Source: Gemmatimonas phototrophica (GTDB lineage: Bacteria; Gemmatimonadota; Gemmatimonadetes; Gemmatimonadales; Gemmatimonadaceae). Taken from it: a DNA stretch of 64,000 nt. The stretch is from the NCBI RefSeq assembly GCF_000695095.2, contig NZ_CP011454.1:62001-126000 (forward strand), read 5' to 3'. The notes under the pieces were generated by a model. That model ran no database searches. It was not told the DNA's origin and saw only the letters and a list, made by a program, of their open reading frames with translations. Below are positions 7,601-15,756 of this stretch, in pieces. How positions within the stretch are numbered: the stretch's first letter is position 1; each line of letters opens with the position of its first letter. The position numbers were made by a program, and so were the translations under genes.

Positions 7601-9514
7601 TCACTTTACGATTTCTTCTGCTACAAGACCGGTAGAGGACATGACGGCAATGGATAGCCGCTTCTCGGCGAAGGCGACGCGGTCGGCGTAGGAGAGCGGC
7701 AGCGAGCCGCTGGCGGTGGTGCGGTTGGGGCCCATGAGGCGGGCGACGACGCGCAGCGCTTCGCTGGGGATGGTCATGCGCGCCATCACAGGAGCGCTGC
7801 CGATGGTGCCGGAGGCGGGGCCGGTGAGCGTGCCGCCACCCTGTCGGCGCAGCACCACGGCGGTGATCTGATTGGGCATGCTGGTACGTACGGTCCAGCG
7901 CAGCTCGTTGTGCACGGCATCGATGGTGAGCAGCGTGGTGACCGTGGCGCTGCCGGAACGGGCCGTAATGGTGAGTGGGCGCGTCACGGGTGCCGCGCCA
8001 TTCACCAGCGCTGGTGTGGTGGATGGTGCGCGCCGCCTCGGACCGGCTTGCTCAAAGGCGTAGGCATAACTCACGAGATCCACATCGCTGAACCCTTTAC
8101 CCAGCAGCTCCACGCTGACCGGCAGGCCATCGCTGGTGAATCCGGCGGGCATGGCAATGCTGGGGAGTCCGCTCTGCGCACCGAGCGGACAGGTGCTGCC
8201 GGGTTGCACCTGGCCGGGGAACACCGGCTTCTGGCGCACGGTGGGATAGGCGAACGCGCTGAGCTTGAGACTGTCCAGCAGATACTCCACACGCGCGCGC
8301 AGCGCTTGCTGCCGCGCCAGTGTGGTGGTGTGCGCGGCGTTGGGGAGTGCGGGAAAGGTATCGGCGCTGCGGAAGCGAACTTCCAGTTCGCGATCGAACT
8401 GTCCGCGCCGCACGATGTCACCAATGCTCTTCACGGGCGCGTTGGGCACGCCGGCGAGATACGCGGCGAGGTCACCCTTGGTCTCCATATTGATGACGCT
8501 CGTATTGGCAATGAGCGTGTCAAACTCGGCCATGGGCACCTCCACCACAGTGGCACCGAGCTTGGTCATGACCGCCATGGCGGCGCGCACGCTGTCGGCG
8601 ATTTCGCTGTCGGTGTCGCGCAGATACGGCAGAAAGAGGCCAATACGGGTGCCGCGCAGCGCGTCGCGATTGAGCGCGGGGAGGAACTTTGCGCGTCCGG
8701 TGCGCACGGATTCCGTTGTCGCATCGGCGGAATCGTACGCCACCGAAATATCGAGCGCGATGGCCAGGTCAGTCACGGTACGCGCGAGCGGCCCGCCAAT
8801 GTCCTGCGTGTGCGAGAGCGGGATGATGCCGGTGCGGCTCACCATGCCAATGGTGGGGCGCAGGCCCACCAGGCTGCCAAAGGCGCTGGGAATGCGAATG
8901 GAGCCGCAGGTGTCGGAGCCCCAGCCAATGGTCGCAAAGCTGGCGGCAATGGCGGCACCGGTGCCACCGCTGGAGCCACCGGGGCAGCGCGCGGGGTCGT
9001 ACGGGTTGCGCGTTTGTCCGCCCAGCGAGCTGATGTTGGTAATGCCCGCCGCAAGTTCGTGCATGTTGGCCTTGGCCAGCACAATGGCGCCGGCATCGCG
9101 CAGCCGCTGCACCACAAAACCGTCGCGCGCGGGCTGACTGGTGGCCAGTGCCAGCGACCCGGCGCTGGTGGGCATGTCACCGGTGTCGTAGTTGTCCTTG
9201 AGAATGATGGGCACGCCGTGCAACGGACCACGCACCTTGCCGGCGCGTCGTTCGGCGTCGAGCGCGGCGGCCTGCTGTAACGCGCGCGGATTGAGACGAA
9301 TGATGGCGTTGAGCCGCGGCCCGGCCTGATCGTAGGCGGCAATGCGCGCGAGATAGGCGCGCGTGATACTCACACTCGTCGCACGCCCCTCGGCCATGGC
9401 CTGCTGCAGCTGCGTCACGGTGGCTTCGGTGACTTCGAGCGGCTTGGCGGGCTGCGCGTTGGCGCTGGTGGCGGTGACCGCTGCGAACAGCAGGGCTTGG
9501 CTTAGGTGGCGCAT
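7601..9514 (-). CDS. exported amidase (amidase signature family) with C-terminal extension
   Basis: 637 residues. The frame continues upstream to 9559 through a repeat, but the ATG at 9514 opens a clean signal peptide (MRHLSQALLFAAVTATSANAQ). Amidase signature enzymes cleave carboxamide bonds with a Ser-cisSer-Lys triad: lysine in PIILKDNYDTGD, glycine-serine stretch CPGGSSGGTGAAIA near 180, and nucleophile region GSDTCGSIRIPS. The catalytic domain ends near residue 515; about 130 further residues (TITARSGSATVTTLLTIDA onwards) form a beta-rich domain not usual in the family. A half palindromic repeat sits directly upstream. Substrate unknown; periplasmic or secreted location inferred. Confidence 0.88.
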   Translation of the reverse strand: MRHLSQALLFAAVTATSANAQPAKPLEVTEATVTQLQQAMAEGRATSVSITRAYLARIAAYDQAGPRLNAIIRLNPRALQQAAALDAERRAGKVRGPLHGVPIILKDNYDTGDMPTSAGSLALATSQPARDGFVVQRLRDAGAIVLAKANMHELAAGITNISSLGGQTRNPYDPARCPGGSSGGTGAAIAASFATIGWGSDTCGSIRIPSAFGSLVGLRPTIGMVSRTGIIPLSHTQDIGGPLARTVTDLAIALDISVAYDSADATTESVRTGRAKFLPALNRDALRGTRIGLFLPYLRDTDSEIADSVRAAMAVMTKLGATVVEVPMAEFDTLIANTSVINMETKGDLAAYLAGVPNAPVKSIGDIVRRGQFDRELEVRFRSADTFPALPNAAHTTTLARQQALRARVEYLLDSLKLSAFAYPTVRQKPVFPGQVQPGSTCPLGAQSGLPSIAMPAGFTSDGLPVSVELLGKGFSDVDLVSYAYAFEQAGPRRRAPSTTPALVNGAAPVTRPLTITARSGSATVTTLLTIDAVHNELRWTVRTSMPNQITAVVLRRQGGGTLTGPASGTIGSAPVMARMTIPSEALRVVARLMGPNRTTASGSLPLSYADRVAFAEKRLSIAVMSSTGLVAEEIVK

Positions 9515-9520
9515 GGTGTG

Positions 9521-9565
9521 AACCGCTCTCACAGAGGACACAGAGGAAATGGAGGTCACGGAGCA
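9521..9565. repeat. half copy of palindromic repeat family A
   Basis: Contains only the left arm (AACCGCTCTCACAGAGGACA continuing to GGTCACGGAGC), very similar to the left arms at 4462 and 5147, with no matching right arm. It lies immediately before the amidase start codon, so it forms part of that gene's leader. Confidence 0.75.
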
Positions 9566-9587
9566 AACAGTATCGTGTCGGAACCCT

Positions 9588-9672
9588 GTGCCTGAACGAC
9601 GGAGGTGAAGAGCTGAGGAGGTGAGGAGCGTCTCTTCACCTCATCACCTCCTCAGCTCCATCGTTCAGGCAC
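9588..9672. repeat. palindromic repeat, family B-like
   Basis: Left arm GTGCCTGAACGACGGAGGTG, right arm ending CTCCATCGTTCAGGCAC. The outer 12 bases pair perfectly, and the inner parts are the GAGGTG/CACCTC blocks typical of family B. It runs into a 22-base tandem repeat. Confidence 0.8.
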
Positions 9673-9711
9673 GTGAGCTCCATCGTTCAGGCACGTGAGC
9701 TCCATCGTTCG
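9654..9711 (+). repeat. 22-base tandem repeat, about 2.6 copies
   Basis: The unit starting AGCTCCATCGTTCAGG and ending CACGTG occurs at 9654-9675 and 9676-9697, with a partial third copy at 9698-9711. The units extend the right arm of the preceding palindrome, so this looks like local slippage duplication of a repeat end. Confidence 0.85.
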
Positions 9712-9744
9712 GGAACTCATGAGGCATACGTGAAGCCAGTTGCT

Positions 9745-10041
9745 TCAGTACGGCACGTGCACGTCGCCGTACTTCACGTTCGTGCGCGGCTCGGCCATCA
9801 TGGGCTCCACGGCATCACGCCAGCGGGCGTAGTGCGCGGTGGCCTTGTGAGCGGCGGGGGCATCGTCGGCGATGTACGCTTCAATGAGCGTGAACTTCGT
9901 GGGGTCGTCCTGCTGCTGCAGCACGTCGAAGCGCACGATGCCCGGCTCCAGCACGCTGTTGGTGGCGTTGTCGAGTGTGGCCGCCTTGAAGGCGTCCACG
10001 AACTCGGGCTTCACGTGCACAAAAACCTGAACAATGAGCAT
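9745..10041 (-). CDS. ABM-domain protein (antibiotic biosynthesis monooxygenase / LsrG-like)
   Basis: 98 residues, the length of a single ABM ferredoxin-like domain, a fold that forms dimers and includes quinol monooxygenases (YgiN) and the AI-2 processing enzyme LsrG. It shows the family pattern: N-terminal strand [20 protein letters not shown], central [21 protein letters not shown] followed by [21 protein letters not shown]. The histidine in AHKATAHY matches the conserved position. Single gene; substrate not predictable. Confidence 0.85.
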   Translation of the reverse strand: MLIVQVFVHVKPEFVDAFKAATLDNATNSVLEPGIVRFDVLQQQDDPTKFTLIEAYIADDAPAAHKATAHYARWRDAVEPMMAEPRTNVKYGDVHVPY

Positions 10042-10106
10042 ATAGGGCAGGGTAGAGTGTCTACCAAGAAGCTACGCCCCAAGCGTACCGCCCGCATATT
10101 TGCCGC

Positions 10107-11789
10107 ATGAAATTCTGCTCCCTGCTCCCCGCCGCCTGCCTCCTGCTCCCTGGTCTGCTGGCCGCACAAGCGACAGCTGCCGCGGATGCCGTCTATCTCA
10201 ACGCCCGCGTCTGGACGGGTGACTCGCTCAACCCCGCCGCCGAAGCGCTGGCGGTGCGCGGCGGGCGTCTGGTTGGGGTGGGACGCGAGGCGGATATCCG
10301 CATGCTGGTGGGGCCCGCCACGAAGGTGACCGACCTGGGCGGCCAGCGCGTGGTGCCGGGGTTCATAGACGCGCACTGGCATCTGCCCACGCAGTCGCGG
10401 GCCGATTTGGTAGGGGCCGGTAACGTGCAGGAAATTGTGAAGCGGCTGCAGGCGTGGGCGGCCAGGCTCCCCAAGGGGGCGTGGGTGGTGGGGCGCGGAT
10501 GGACGCCCAGCGACTTTCCGCAGAACGCGGCGCACAAGCAGTATCTCGATGCGGCGTTCCCCAGCCAGCCGGTGTTCATTACCGACCGCGACGGGCATCA
10601 GGCGTTGGCCAACAGTGTGGCGCTACGACTGGCGCAGGTCACCGCGGCCACCAAAGACCCGGCGCAGGGGGTGGTGGAGCGTGGGGCCGGCGGTGTGCCT
10701 ACGGGGCTGCTCAAGGAGAGTGCGAGCGGGTTGGTGAGCCGTCTCATTCCGCCCCCCAGTGCGGCCGACATTTCGCGGCGCATTCACGAGGAAACGCGCG
10801 CGGCGGCGAGTCATGGGATTACCATGGTGCACGAGGCCTCACGTCGCGAGGCGAGTGGGGAGGTGTTTGAGGTGCTCGCGGCGGCGGCCAAGGCGGACAC
10901 GATGCTGCTGCGCTGGTATGTGTCGGTGCCCTTCAACCCCGGCGCCACGCGGGCGCAGCTGGCGAGCTATGTGGCGCTCAAGCAGCGCTTCAGCGGGCCA
11001 TGGCTGCGTTACGGTATTGCCAAGGGGATGCTCGATGGCACCGTAGACGCGCAGACCGCGGCCATGCTGGAACCGTACGCCAACACTGATGCCACGGGGC
11101 TGCCGTTCTGGAGTGCATCACAGCTGAACGGTGGTGTGGTGCGCTACGACAGCGCCGGGCTGCAGGTGGAGTTGCACGCCATTGGTGACAAGGCGGTGCG
11201 TATGGCGCTCGATGCCTTTGCGCAGGCGCAGCGGGCAAACGGCAAACGCGACAGCCGCCACCGGGTGGAGCACATTGAAGTGCCGCACCCCGGCGACTTG
11301 CCGCGCTTCAAGCAGCTGGGGGTGATTGCCAGTACGCAGGCGATATTTGCCACGCCCGACGTGACCACGCTGACCAACTACGCGCCGTTGCTGGGCCCCA
11401 AGCGGGCGGCACTGAGCAACAACTTCAAACAGTTCGACGACGCCGGCGCGCGTCAGGCCTTTGGCAGTGACTATCCGGTCTTTCCCATGGATGTCATTCG
11501 CGGCATGTACACGGCCGTGACGCGCATGACTCCCGAAGGCACACCGCGTGGTGGCTGGTATCCGGCGGGGCGCATTACGGTGGAGGCGGCGCTGCGGCAC
11601 TACACGCGTGATGCGGCCTATGCGGCGTTCATGGAGAACGATGCGGGGATGTTGCGCGCCGGCATGCTGGCCGACTTCGTGGTGCTGTCGGACGATCTGC
11701 TGCGTATGCCGCCCGAGCAGATGCTGCGCGTGAAAGTGGTGCGCACCGTGGTGGGTGGGCGCGATGCGTATGTGGCGGGTGGCGGCTGA
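10107..11789 (+). CDS. exported amidohydrolase, YtcJ/imidazolonepropionase-like metal-dependent hydrolase
   Basis: 560 residues with a signal peptide (FCSLLPAACLLLPGLLAAQ). Composite-domain layout: N-terminal beta sandwich with LNARVWTGDS, then a TIM barrel opened by VVPGFIDAHWH (metal-binding HxH), later ITDRDGHQALANS, HAIGDKAVRMALDAF, HRVEHIEV and GSDYPVFPMDVI (the metal-binding Asp), closed by the return strand GMLADFVVLSDD. This matches YtcJ-like amidohydrolases, which cleave C-N bonds of unknown natural substrates. The signal-peptide codons coincide with a repeated CTGCTCCCTG sequence (see findings). Confidence 0.88.
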   Translation: MKFCSLLPAACLLLPGLLAAQATAAADAVYLNARVWTGDSLNPAAEALAVRGGRLVGVGREADIRMLVGPATKVTDLGGQRVVPGFIDAHWHLPTQSRADLVGAGNVQEIVKRLQAWAARLPKGAWVVGRGWTPSDFPQNAAHKQYLDAAFPSQPVFITDRDGHQALANSVALRLAQVTAATKDPAQGVVERGAGGVPTGLLKESASGLVSRLIPPPSAADISRRIHEETRAAASHGITMVHEASRREASGEVFEVLAAAAKADTMLLRWYVSVPFNPGATRAQLASYVALKQRFSGPWLRYGIAKGMLDGTVDAQTAAMLEPYANTDATGLPFWSASQLNGGVVRYDSAGLQVELHAIGDKAVRMALDAFAQAQRANGKRDSRHRVEHIEVPHPGDLPRFKQLGVIASTQAIFATPDVTTLTNYAPLLGPKRAALSNNFKQFDDAGARQAFGSDYPVFPMDVIRGMYTAVTRMTPEGTPRGGWYPAGRITVEAALRHYTRDAAYAAFMENDAGMLRAGMLADFVVLSDDLLRMPPEQMLRVKVVRTVVGGRDAYVAGGG

Positions 11790-11828
11790 GTTCAGCGTGC
11801 GCCGATGTTGGGATGCGGCATGACCGCG

Positions 11829-12076
11829 CCACGGATTACGCGGATGGGGCAGATTTCCACAGATACAACACCACGGATAGGAACGGTGCATCTCGCCTCT
11901 CCTCTGCACCTCGCCACCTCTGTGCCTCCATCGATCGGGTCCGTACAACCGTGCCCGATTGATGGAGGTGATGGGGTATGGAGGTAAGGAGTCGCCTGCC
12001 CCTGCCGCGAGATGTCAGACGATAGAGAAACCGCACTACGGATAAGAACAGATGGGTCGCAGATGGAACACGGATC
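11829..12076. repeat. ACGGAT-type repeat (family C), interrupted by a palindrome
   Basis: CCACGGATTACGCGGATGGG at 11829 and CTACGGATAAGAACAGATGG near 12035, continuing to GGAACACGGATCC, are related units. The second is about 90% identical to the unit at 43743-43785. Family B palindrome 11896-11991 sits between the two units. Confidence 0.7.
11896..11991. repeat. palindromic repeat, family B copy
   Basis: Left arm CTCTCCTCTGCACCTCGCC to CCTCCATCGATCGGG and right arm CCCGATTGATGGAGGTGATG to GGTAAGGAG are reverse complements with scattered mismatches. The CACCTC/GAGGTG composition matches the copies at 7490 and 14629. Confidence 0.8.
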
Positions 12077-12226
12077 CTGCACCTGTCGACAACTGGCCAC
12101 CGGAATGTTCGACTAGGCACCACGTACCTGCAGATTGTCACATAAGACGTGCATGTGCGGCATGGCAGACGCTATGCATGAAGGCTGTGGCCGGTTGCCA
12201 CCTGTCTTCAGTTCATTGCCTACACC

Positions 12227-13168
12227 ATGCCCAAGACCAAATCCGCAAACCTCCGTGGTATGCCACGCGTGCGCGTGGCCTTGGCCCTCCTGGTCGCGCT
12301 GCTGTCTCCACATTCGCTCATGGCGCAACAGCGCGTGGATACACTCACCCGCCGAGATTCGCTGGCCTCGGTGCGCGACTCCGTGTTTCTCGAGCGGGTG
12401 GAGCGAGTCACCGAGTCGCCCAAGGTGTATCACGCCGAACCCATTGGCATTGATCTCATGCGCGATCTGGGCGCGCGAAAAGGGGAAGCGGAATGGAATG
12501 TGGGATTCGCCCAGAAAGACAAAGGCACCTACGATGAAATTCTCACCTTCGTGGAGTACGAATGGGCACCAGTGAACCGGGTGGGTCTCGAAATCGAAGT
12601 GCCCGTCGTGTTTCATGCCCCACTGGGTTCCGGCGGCGAGCGTCCGCCCAGTGATCAGATTGAGGGGCTCAAACTGGCCGGCATGTACACGCTGCAGGTG
12701 GACACGGTACGACACTGGAGCACCGCGCTTGGTTATCTGCACGAAGTGCTCCTGAACGAAACGAATGCGGTACTGTTGCGAAAGCCGGTGGACGGACAGC
12801 TGTTCAATCCGTTTCTGGTTACGGCTCGTCGGTGGACGGACAACTGGCACACGCTGTTGTACACCGGCCCGCGTCTTGTTCGGCGCAGTGGTGGTGGCTG
12901 GGAGAAGCCGGTGTTCGAAGCCAACTGGAACGTGCACTACATGGTCCCCGGCACCCGAAATTTCGTGGGACTCGAGGTGAATCAGAGCGTGGAGAATCGT
13001 CGCAGCAACTATGTGCTGCGGCCGCAGATGCGGGTCTCCATCAATGACCATTTCCTCATTGGGATTGCCGGCGGCATTCCGGTGAACCGTGAGAAGGAAC
13101 GGGTGGGCACGTTCATCCGTCTCATCTATGAGCCGCGCAGCGGCAACAAGACGTCACGCAAGCACTGA
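12227..13168 (+). CDS. exported protein, probable outer-membrane beta-barrel
   Basis: 313 residues. Signal peptide with charged start and hydrophobic VALALLVALLSPHSLMA before QQ. After it comes the striking block HAEPIGIDLMRDLGARKGEAEWNVG near 75-100, followed by alternating strands (YEWAPVNRVGLEIEVPVVFHAP, ALGYLHEVLLNETN, WNVHYMVPGTRNFVGLEVNQ) and a C-terminal RLIYEPR strand. The layout fits a small outer-membrane barrel. I know the HAEP..RDLGARKGE..WN pattern as a conserved block in uncharacterised membrane proteins but cannot name the family. An alternative ATG at 12260 would still leave a signal peptide. Confidence 0.7.
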   Translation: MPKTKSANLRGMPRVRVALALLVALLSPHSLMAQQRVDTLTRRDSLASVRDSVFLERVERVTESPKVYHAEPIGIDLMRDLGARKGEAEWNVGFAQKDKGTYDEILTFVEYEWAPVNRVGLEIEVPVVFHAPLGSGGERPPSDQIEGLKLAGMYTLQVDTVRHWSTALGYLHEVLLNETNAVLLRKPVDGQLFNPFLVTARRWTDNWHTLLYTGPRLVRRSGGGWEKPVFEANWNVHYMVPGTRNFVGLEVNQSVENRRSNYVLRPQMRVSINDHFLIGIAGGIPVNREKERVGTFIRLIYEPRSGNKTSRKH

Positions 13169-13272
13169 CCACCTCGCCACGTAGGCTGGCGCAGGAACAG
13201 CTAGCTTGCAGCAGTGACCGTGTGCGGGTGGCACGGAGCCACCGCATCCCCGTGTACCCGGAGAGCTGCTGT

Positions 13273-14619
13273 ATGCTGGGCGAAATTGCCATGGAAGTCG
13301 TGGTCATTCTCATTCTGCTGGTCATCAATGGCGTCTTCTCCATGTCGGAGTTGGCGGTCATGACCGCCAAGCGCACTCGGCTTGAACATCAGGTTGAAGA
13401 GACGGGTGATGCTGGTGCACGGGCAGCGCTTACCCTCGCCGCCAACCCCAACGCGTTTCTTTCCACGGTACAAGTGGGCATTACGCTGGTGGGGGTGCTG
13501 GCGGGCGCCTTTGGTGGGGCCGGTATTGCCGAGGTGCTGGCGCTGCAGTTCACACGCGTGACGTGGTTGGCGCCTTACGCAACCTCCATTGCGTTTGCGA
13601 TTGTGGTTACCATCATCACCTTTCTCTCGCTCATCATTGGCGAGCTGGTCCCCAAGAACATCGCGCTCTCCAATCCCGAGCGGGTGGCCGCGTGGGTGGC
13701 GCGTCCCATGGGGGCGCTGTCGCGAGTGGGCGGGCCAATCGTTCGGCTGCTAACGGCCACCACCAACCTGGTGCTGCGTGCCATGGGGTTGGGGACGGTG
13801 GCTGAGGCTGGTGTGACCGAGCAGGATATTCGCGCGCTGGTGGAGCAGGGCGCGGAGTCGGGAGTGGTGGAAGCCGCCGAGCAGGAGATTGTGGAGAATA
13901 CGTTTCGGCTGGGCGATCGCACGGTGGAGAGCATCATGACCCCTCGCCCTGATGTGCTGTGGGTGGACATCAGTGATCCGCCTGAGGTGTTGCGCGAGCA
14001 GCTGGCGCAGGCGGCGCGCGAGCGGTTTCTGGTGTGCGAAGGTGAACTCGATCAGGTGGTGGGCATCGTGTTTGCGGAGGACCTGGTAGTACGCGCAGTG
14101 GCCGGCGACGCCATTCACAATGCTGAGGCGCTGCGCGCGGTGTCGCGTACGCCGGAGTATGTGCCGGCCATGATGCCGGTCTTCAAGCTGCTCTCCACGC
14201 TCCGTGAACGCCGCTCGCACGCGGCGGTGGTCCTCGATGAGTATGGCACCGTGGCCGGGCTGGTCACGCTGCACGATCTGCTGGAATCACTGGTGGGTGA
14301 CGTGCCCGACGCAGCCAACGGTGACGAGGCCAACTTCGTGCGTCACGCCAACGGCAGCTGGCAGATTGATGCCGCCACGTCGTTGGAAGAAGTGGAGGCG
14401 CGCTTGGGCATTGAGGCCGGCGAACGTGAGCAGGCCGAGATTCTCACATTGGGTGGTTTTGTCATGGGTCGTCTCGGTCGTGTCGCGCGCGAGGGGGACG
14501 TGGTGGAGTGGGGAGAGCGGCGTGTCGTGGTAACACGCATGCAGGGACGGCGCATCGTGACCGTCGTCATTGAAGCCGCTCGTCGTAGCGCGGTGGATCC
14601 GTCGCGACTGCTGTCGTAG
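13273..14619 (+). CDS. CNNM/HlyC-CorC family membrane protein with CBS pair
   Basis: 448 residues. ATG at 13273 is preceded by GGAGAG at eight bases, a better start than the upstream GTG at 13222. N-terminal CNNM (DUF21) domain: membrane helices VVVILILLVINGVFSMSELA with the Ser-Glu pair of the ion site, ITLVGVLAGAFGG, ATSIAFAIVVTIITFLSLIIGELVPKNIAL. Then the acidic helix EQDIRALVEQGAESGVVEAAEQEIV, a CBS pair with IMTPRPDVLWVD and DEYGTVAGLVTLHDLLE, and the C-terminal CorC/HlyC domain. Family members are linked to Mg2+ or Co2+ efflux and homeostasis. Single gene, ended by a palindromic repeat. Confidence 0.92.
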   Translation: MLGEIAMEVVVILILLVINGVFSMSELAVMTAKRTRLEHQVEETGDAGARAALTLAANPNAFLSTVQVGITLVGVLAGAFGGAGIAEVLALQFTRVTWLAPYATSIAFAIVVTIITFLSLIIGELVPKNIALSNPERVAAWVARPMGALSRVGGPIVRLLTATTNLVLRAMGLGTVAEAGVTEQDIRALVEQGAESGVVEAAEQEIVENTFRLGDRTVESIMTPRPDVLWVDISDPPEVLREQLAQAARERFLVCEGELDQVVGIVFAEDLVVRAVAGDAIHNAEALRAVSRTPEYVPAMMPVFKLLSTLRERRSHAAVVLDEYGTVAGLVTLHDLLESLVGDVPDAANGDEANFVRHANGSWQIDAATSLEEVEARLGIEAGEREQAEILTLGGFVMGRLGRVAREGDVVEWGERRVVVTRMQGRRIVTVVIEAARRSAVDPSRLLS

Positions 14620-14628
14620 TCACCGGTA

Positions 14629-14729
14629 CCTCTGTATCTCGTCACCTCTTCACCTCCTCCAATCAGGTCCGCACCACCGTGCTATTGTGTCAGATCGGTG
14701 GAGGTGGGGAGCTGTAGAGGTGAGGAGGA
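14629..14729. repeat. palindromic repeat, family B copy, between convergent genes
   Basis: Left arm CCTCTGTATCTCGTCACCTC to CTCCAATCAGG, right arm CAGATCGGTGGAGGTGGGG to AGAGGTGAGGAGG. It fills the space between the CNNM gene and the P450 gene, whose ends face each other, so it may serve as a bidirectional terminator. Confidence 0.8.
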
Positions 14730-14730
14730 A

Positions 14731-15756
14731 TTATTGACTACGCATGGGTAACCGCGTCGGCGCCCGCAAGGCCACACCGTCCAGCCACTCTACTTCACCT
14801 GCCAACGAGAGCACGACGCGCGATGTGGCCAGCGCCTCCAGTACACATTCCAGCAGCAGGCGCACAATGGCTGCGCCACTGCAGTAGTGGGCGCCGGCGC
14901 CAAAGGCCACGTGGCCGGCGCGGCCGAGGCTGAGCTGCAGGGTGTTGGGCTCGTTGAAATGCGTGGCATCACGGTTGGCGGCGTGCAGTTGGATAACCAC
15001 CAAATCGTTGGTGCGAATGTGCCGGTCGTCGATATCCACGTTGGCGAGCGCCTGTCGGTACACCGCCCGTGTAGGCGTGGCGTAGCGCAACAATTCGTGC
15101 GCGGCGTTGGTGGTCAGCGCACCGCTGTGCGCGCGCAGCCAGGCGTATTGCGCCGGGTGCTCCAGCAGCGCCTGCGCCGCACACCCCAGCAGCGCCGGCA
15201 ACGATTGCGACAACGCCACGAATGTTTGTACCGCGGCGGCGCCGTGCTGCACACCCAACGTGCCAAGCAACGTGACCGCCGCCTGCTGCGCCACTGGTGT
15301 TGTGCCACCATTGGACGACTGCGCCGCCGCATGGAAGATCGTGCGCGCCAGCGGCCAGCACTCGCTCACCACACCATCAGAAAGCCCGGTCAGTGCACCG
15401 GTTGCCACCCGCGCCCACGGCTGCGCCACGGCAGTCATGAAGCACGCGCCCTCAGCGTCCACGGCATCCACCAGCGAAAGCGCCTCCGCCACCAGTACGC
15501 CGCGCGCGCCACGCACCACATCCAGCGGGATATGGGCCCGCACGGCCGAGTGCACATCGGCGTGCGCCTCGTGCCCGGCGCTCTGCGTGCCGGGCACCAC
15601 CAGCTGCGGGTGCAGCAGCGCCGCCTGCACATGAGCAAAGCGGCGCAGCTCCACACGCGACCCCGCCACGGCGGGCTCGGTCAGGGGGTGAGTCCCTTGG
15701 CGAAGCTCAGGCACGCCGCGCGTTGTGTCGTCATGGCCGCCGATGGACCGAAGCAC
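14731..15756 (-). CDS. cytochrome P450, short and divergent
   Basis: 341 residues from the first ATG, about 60 shorter than usual soluble P450s, missing the N-terminal region before helix B. The core is clear: ExxR in ELLRYATPTR (Glu221, Arg224), NRDATHFNEP, and the heme loop FGAGAHYCSG with ligand Cys292. The I-helix segment that should read AGxxT-like appears as ALSQSLPA, so the usual acid-alcohol pair is absent. The first 76 bases overlap the upstream secreted-protein gene; GTG codons at 15714 or 15669 (12 bases past the upstream stop) are alternative starts. No ferredoxin or reductase gene is adjacent. Substrate unknown. Confidence 0.82.
   Translation of the reverse strand: MLRSIGGHDDTTRGVPELRQGTHPLTEPAVAGSRVELRRFAHVQAALLHPQLVVPGTQSAGHEAHADVHSAVRAHIPLDVVRGARGVLVAEALSLVDAVDAEGACFMTAVAQPWARVATGALTGLSDGVVSECWPLARTIFHAAAQSSNGGTTPVAQQAAVTLLGTLGVQHGAAAVQTFVALSQSLPALLGCAAQALLEHPAQYAWLRAHSGALTTNAAHELLRYATPTRAVYRQALANVDIDDRHIRTNDLVVIQLHAANRDATHFNEPNTLQLSLGRAGHVAFGAGAHYCSGAAIVRLLLECVLEALATSRVVLSLAGEVEWLDGVALRAPTRLPMRSQ

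Larger units (their letters stand above)
11790..12226. other. intergenic region filled with repeats
   Basis: 437 bases without a gene. It holds a family C repeat (ACGGAT-type) in two parts, at 11829-11880 and 12035-12076, with a family B palindrome at 11896-11991 between them. The last 150 bases before the next gene show no strong promoter by eye. Confidence 0.7.

Noticed and set aside
9654-9711. Possible CRISPR-like array
   Set aside because: The 22-base units are directly adjacent with no spacers, and no cas gene is present.
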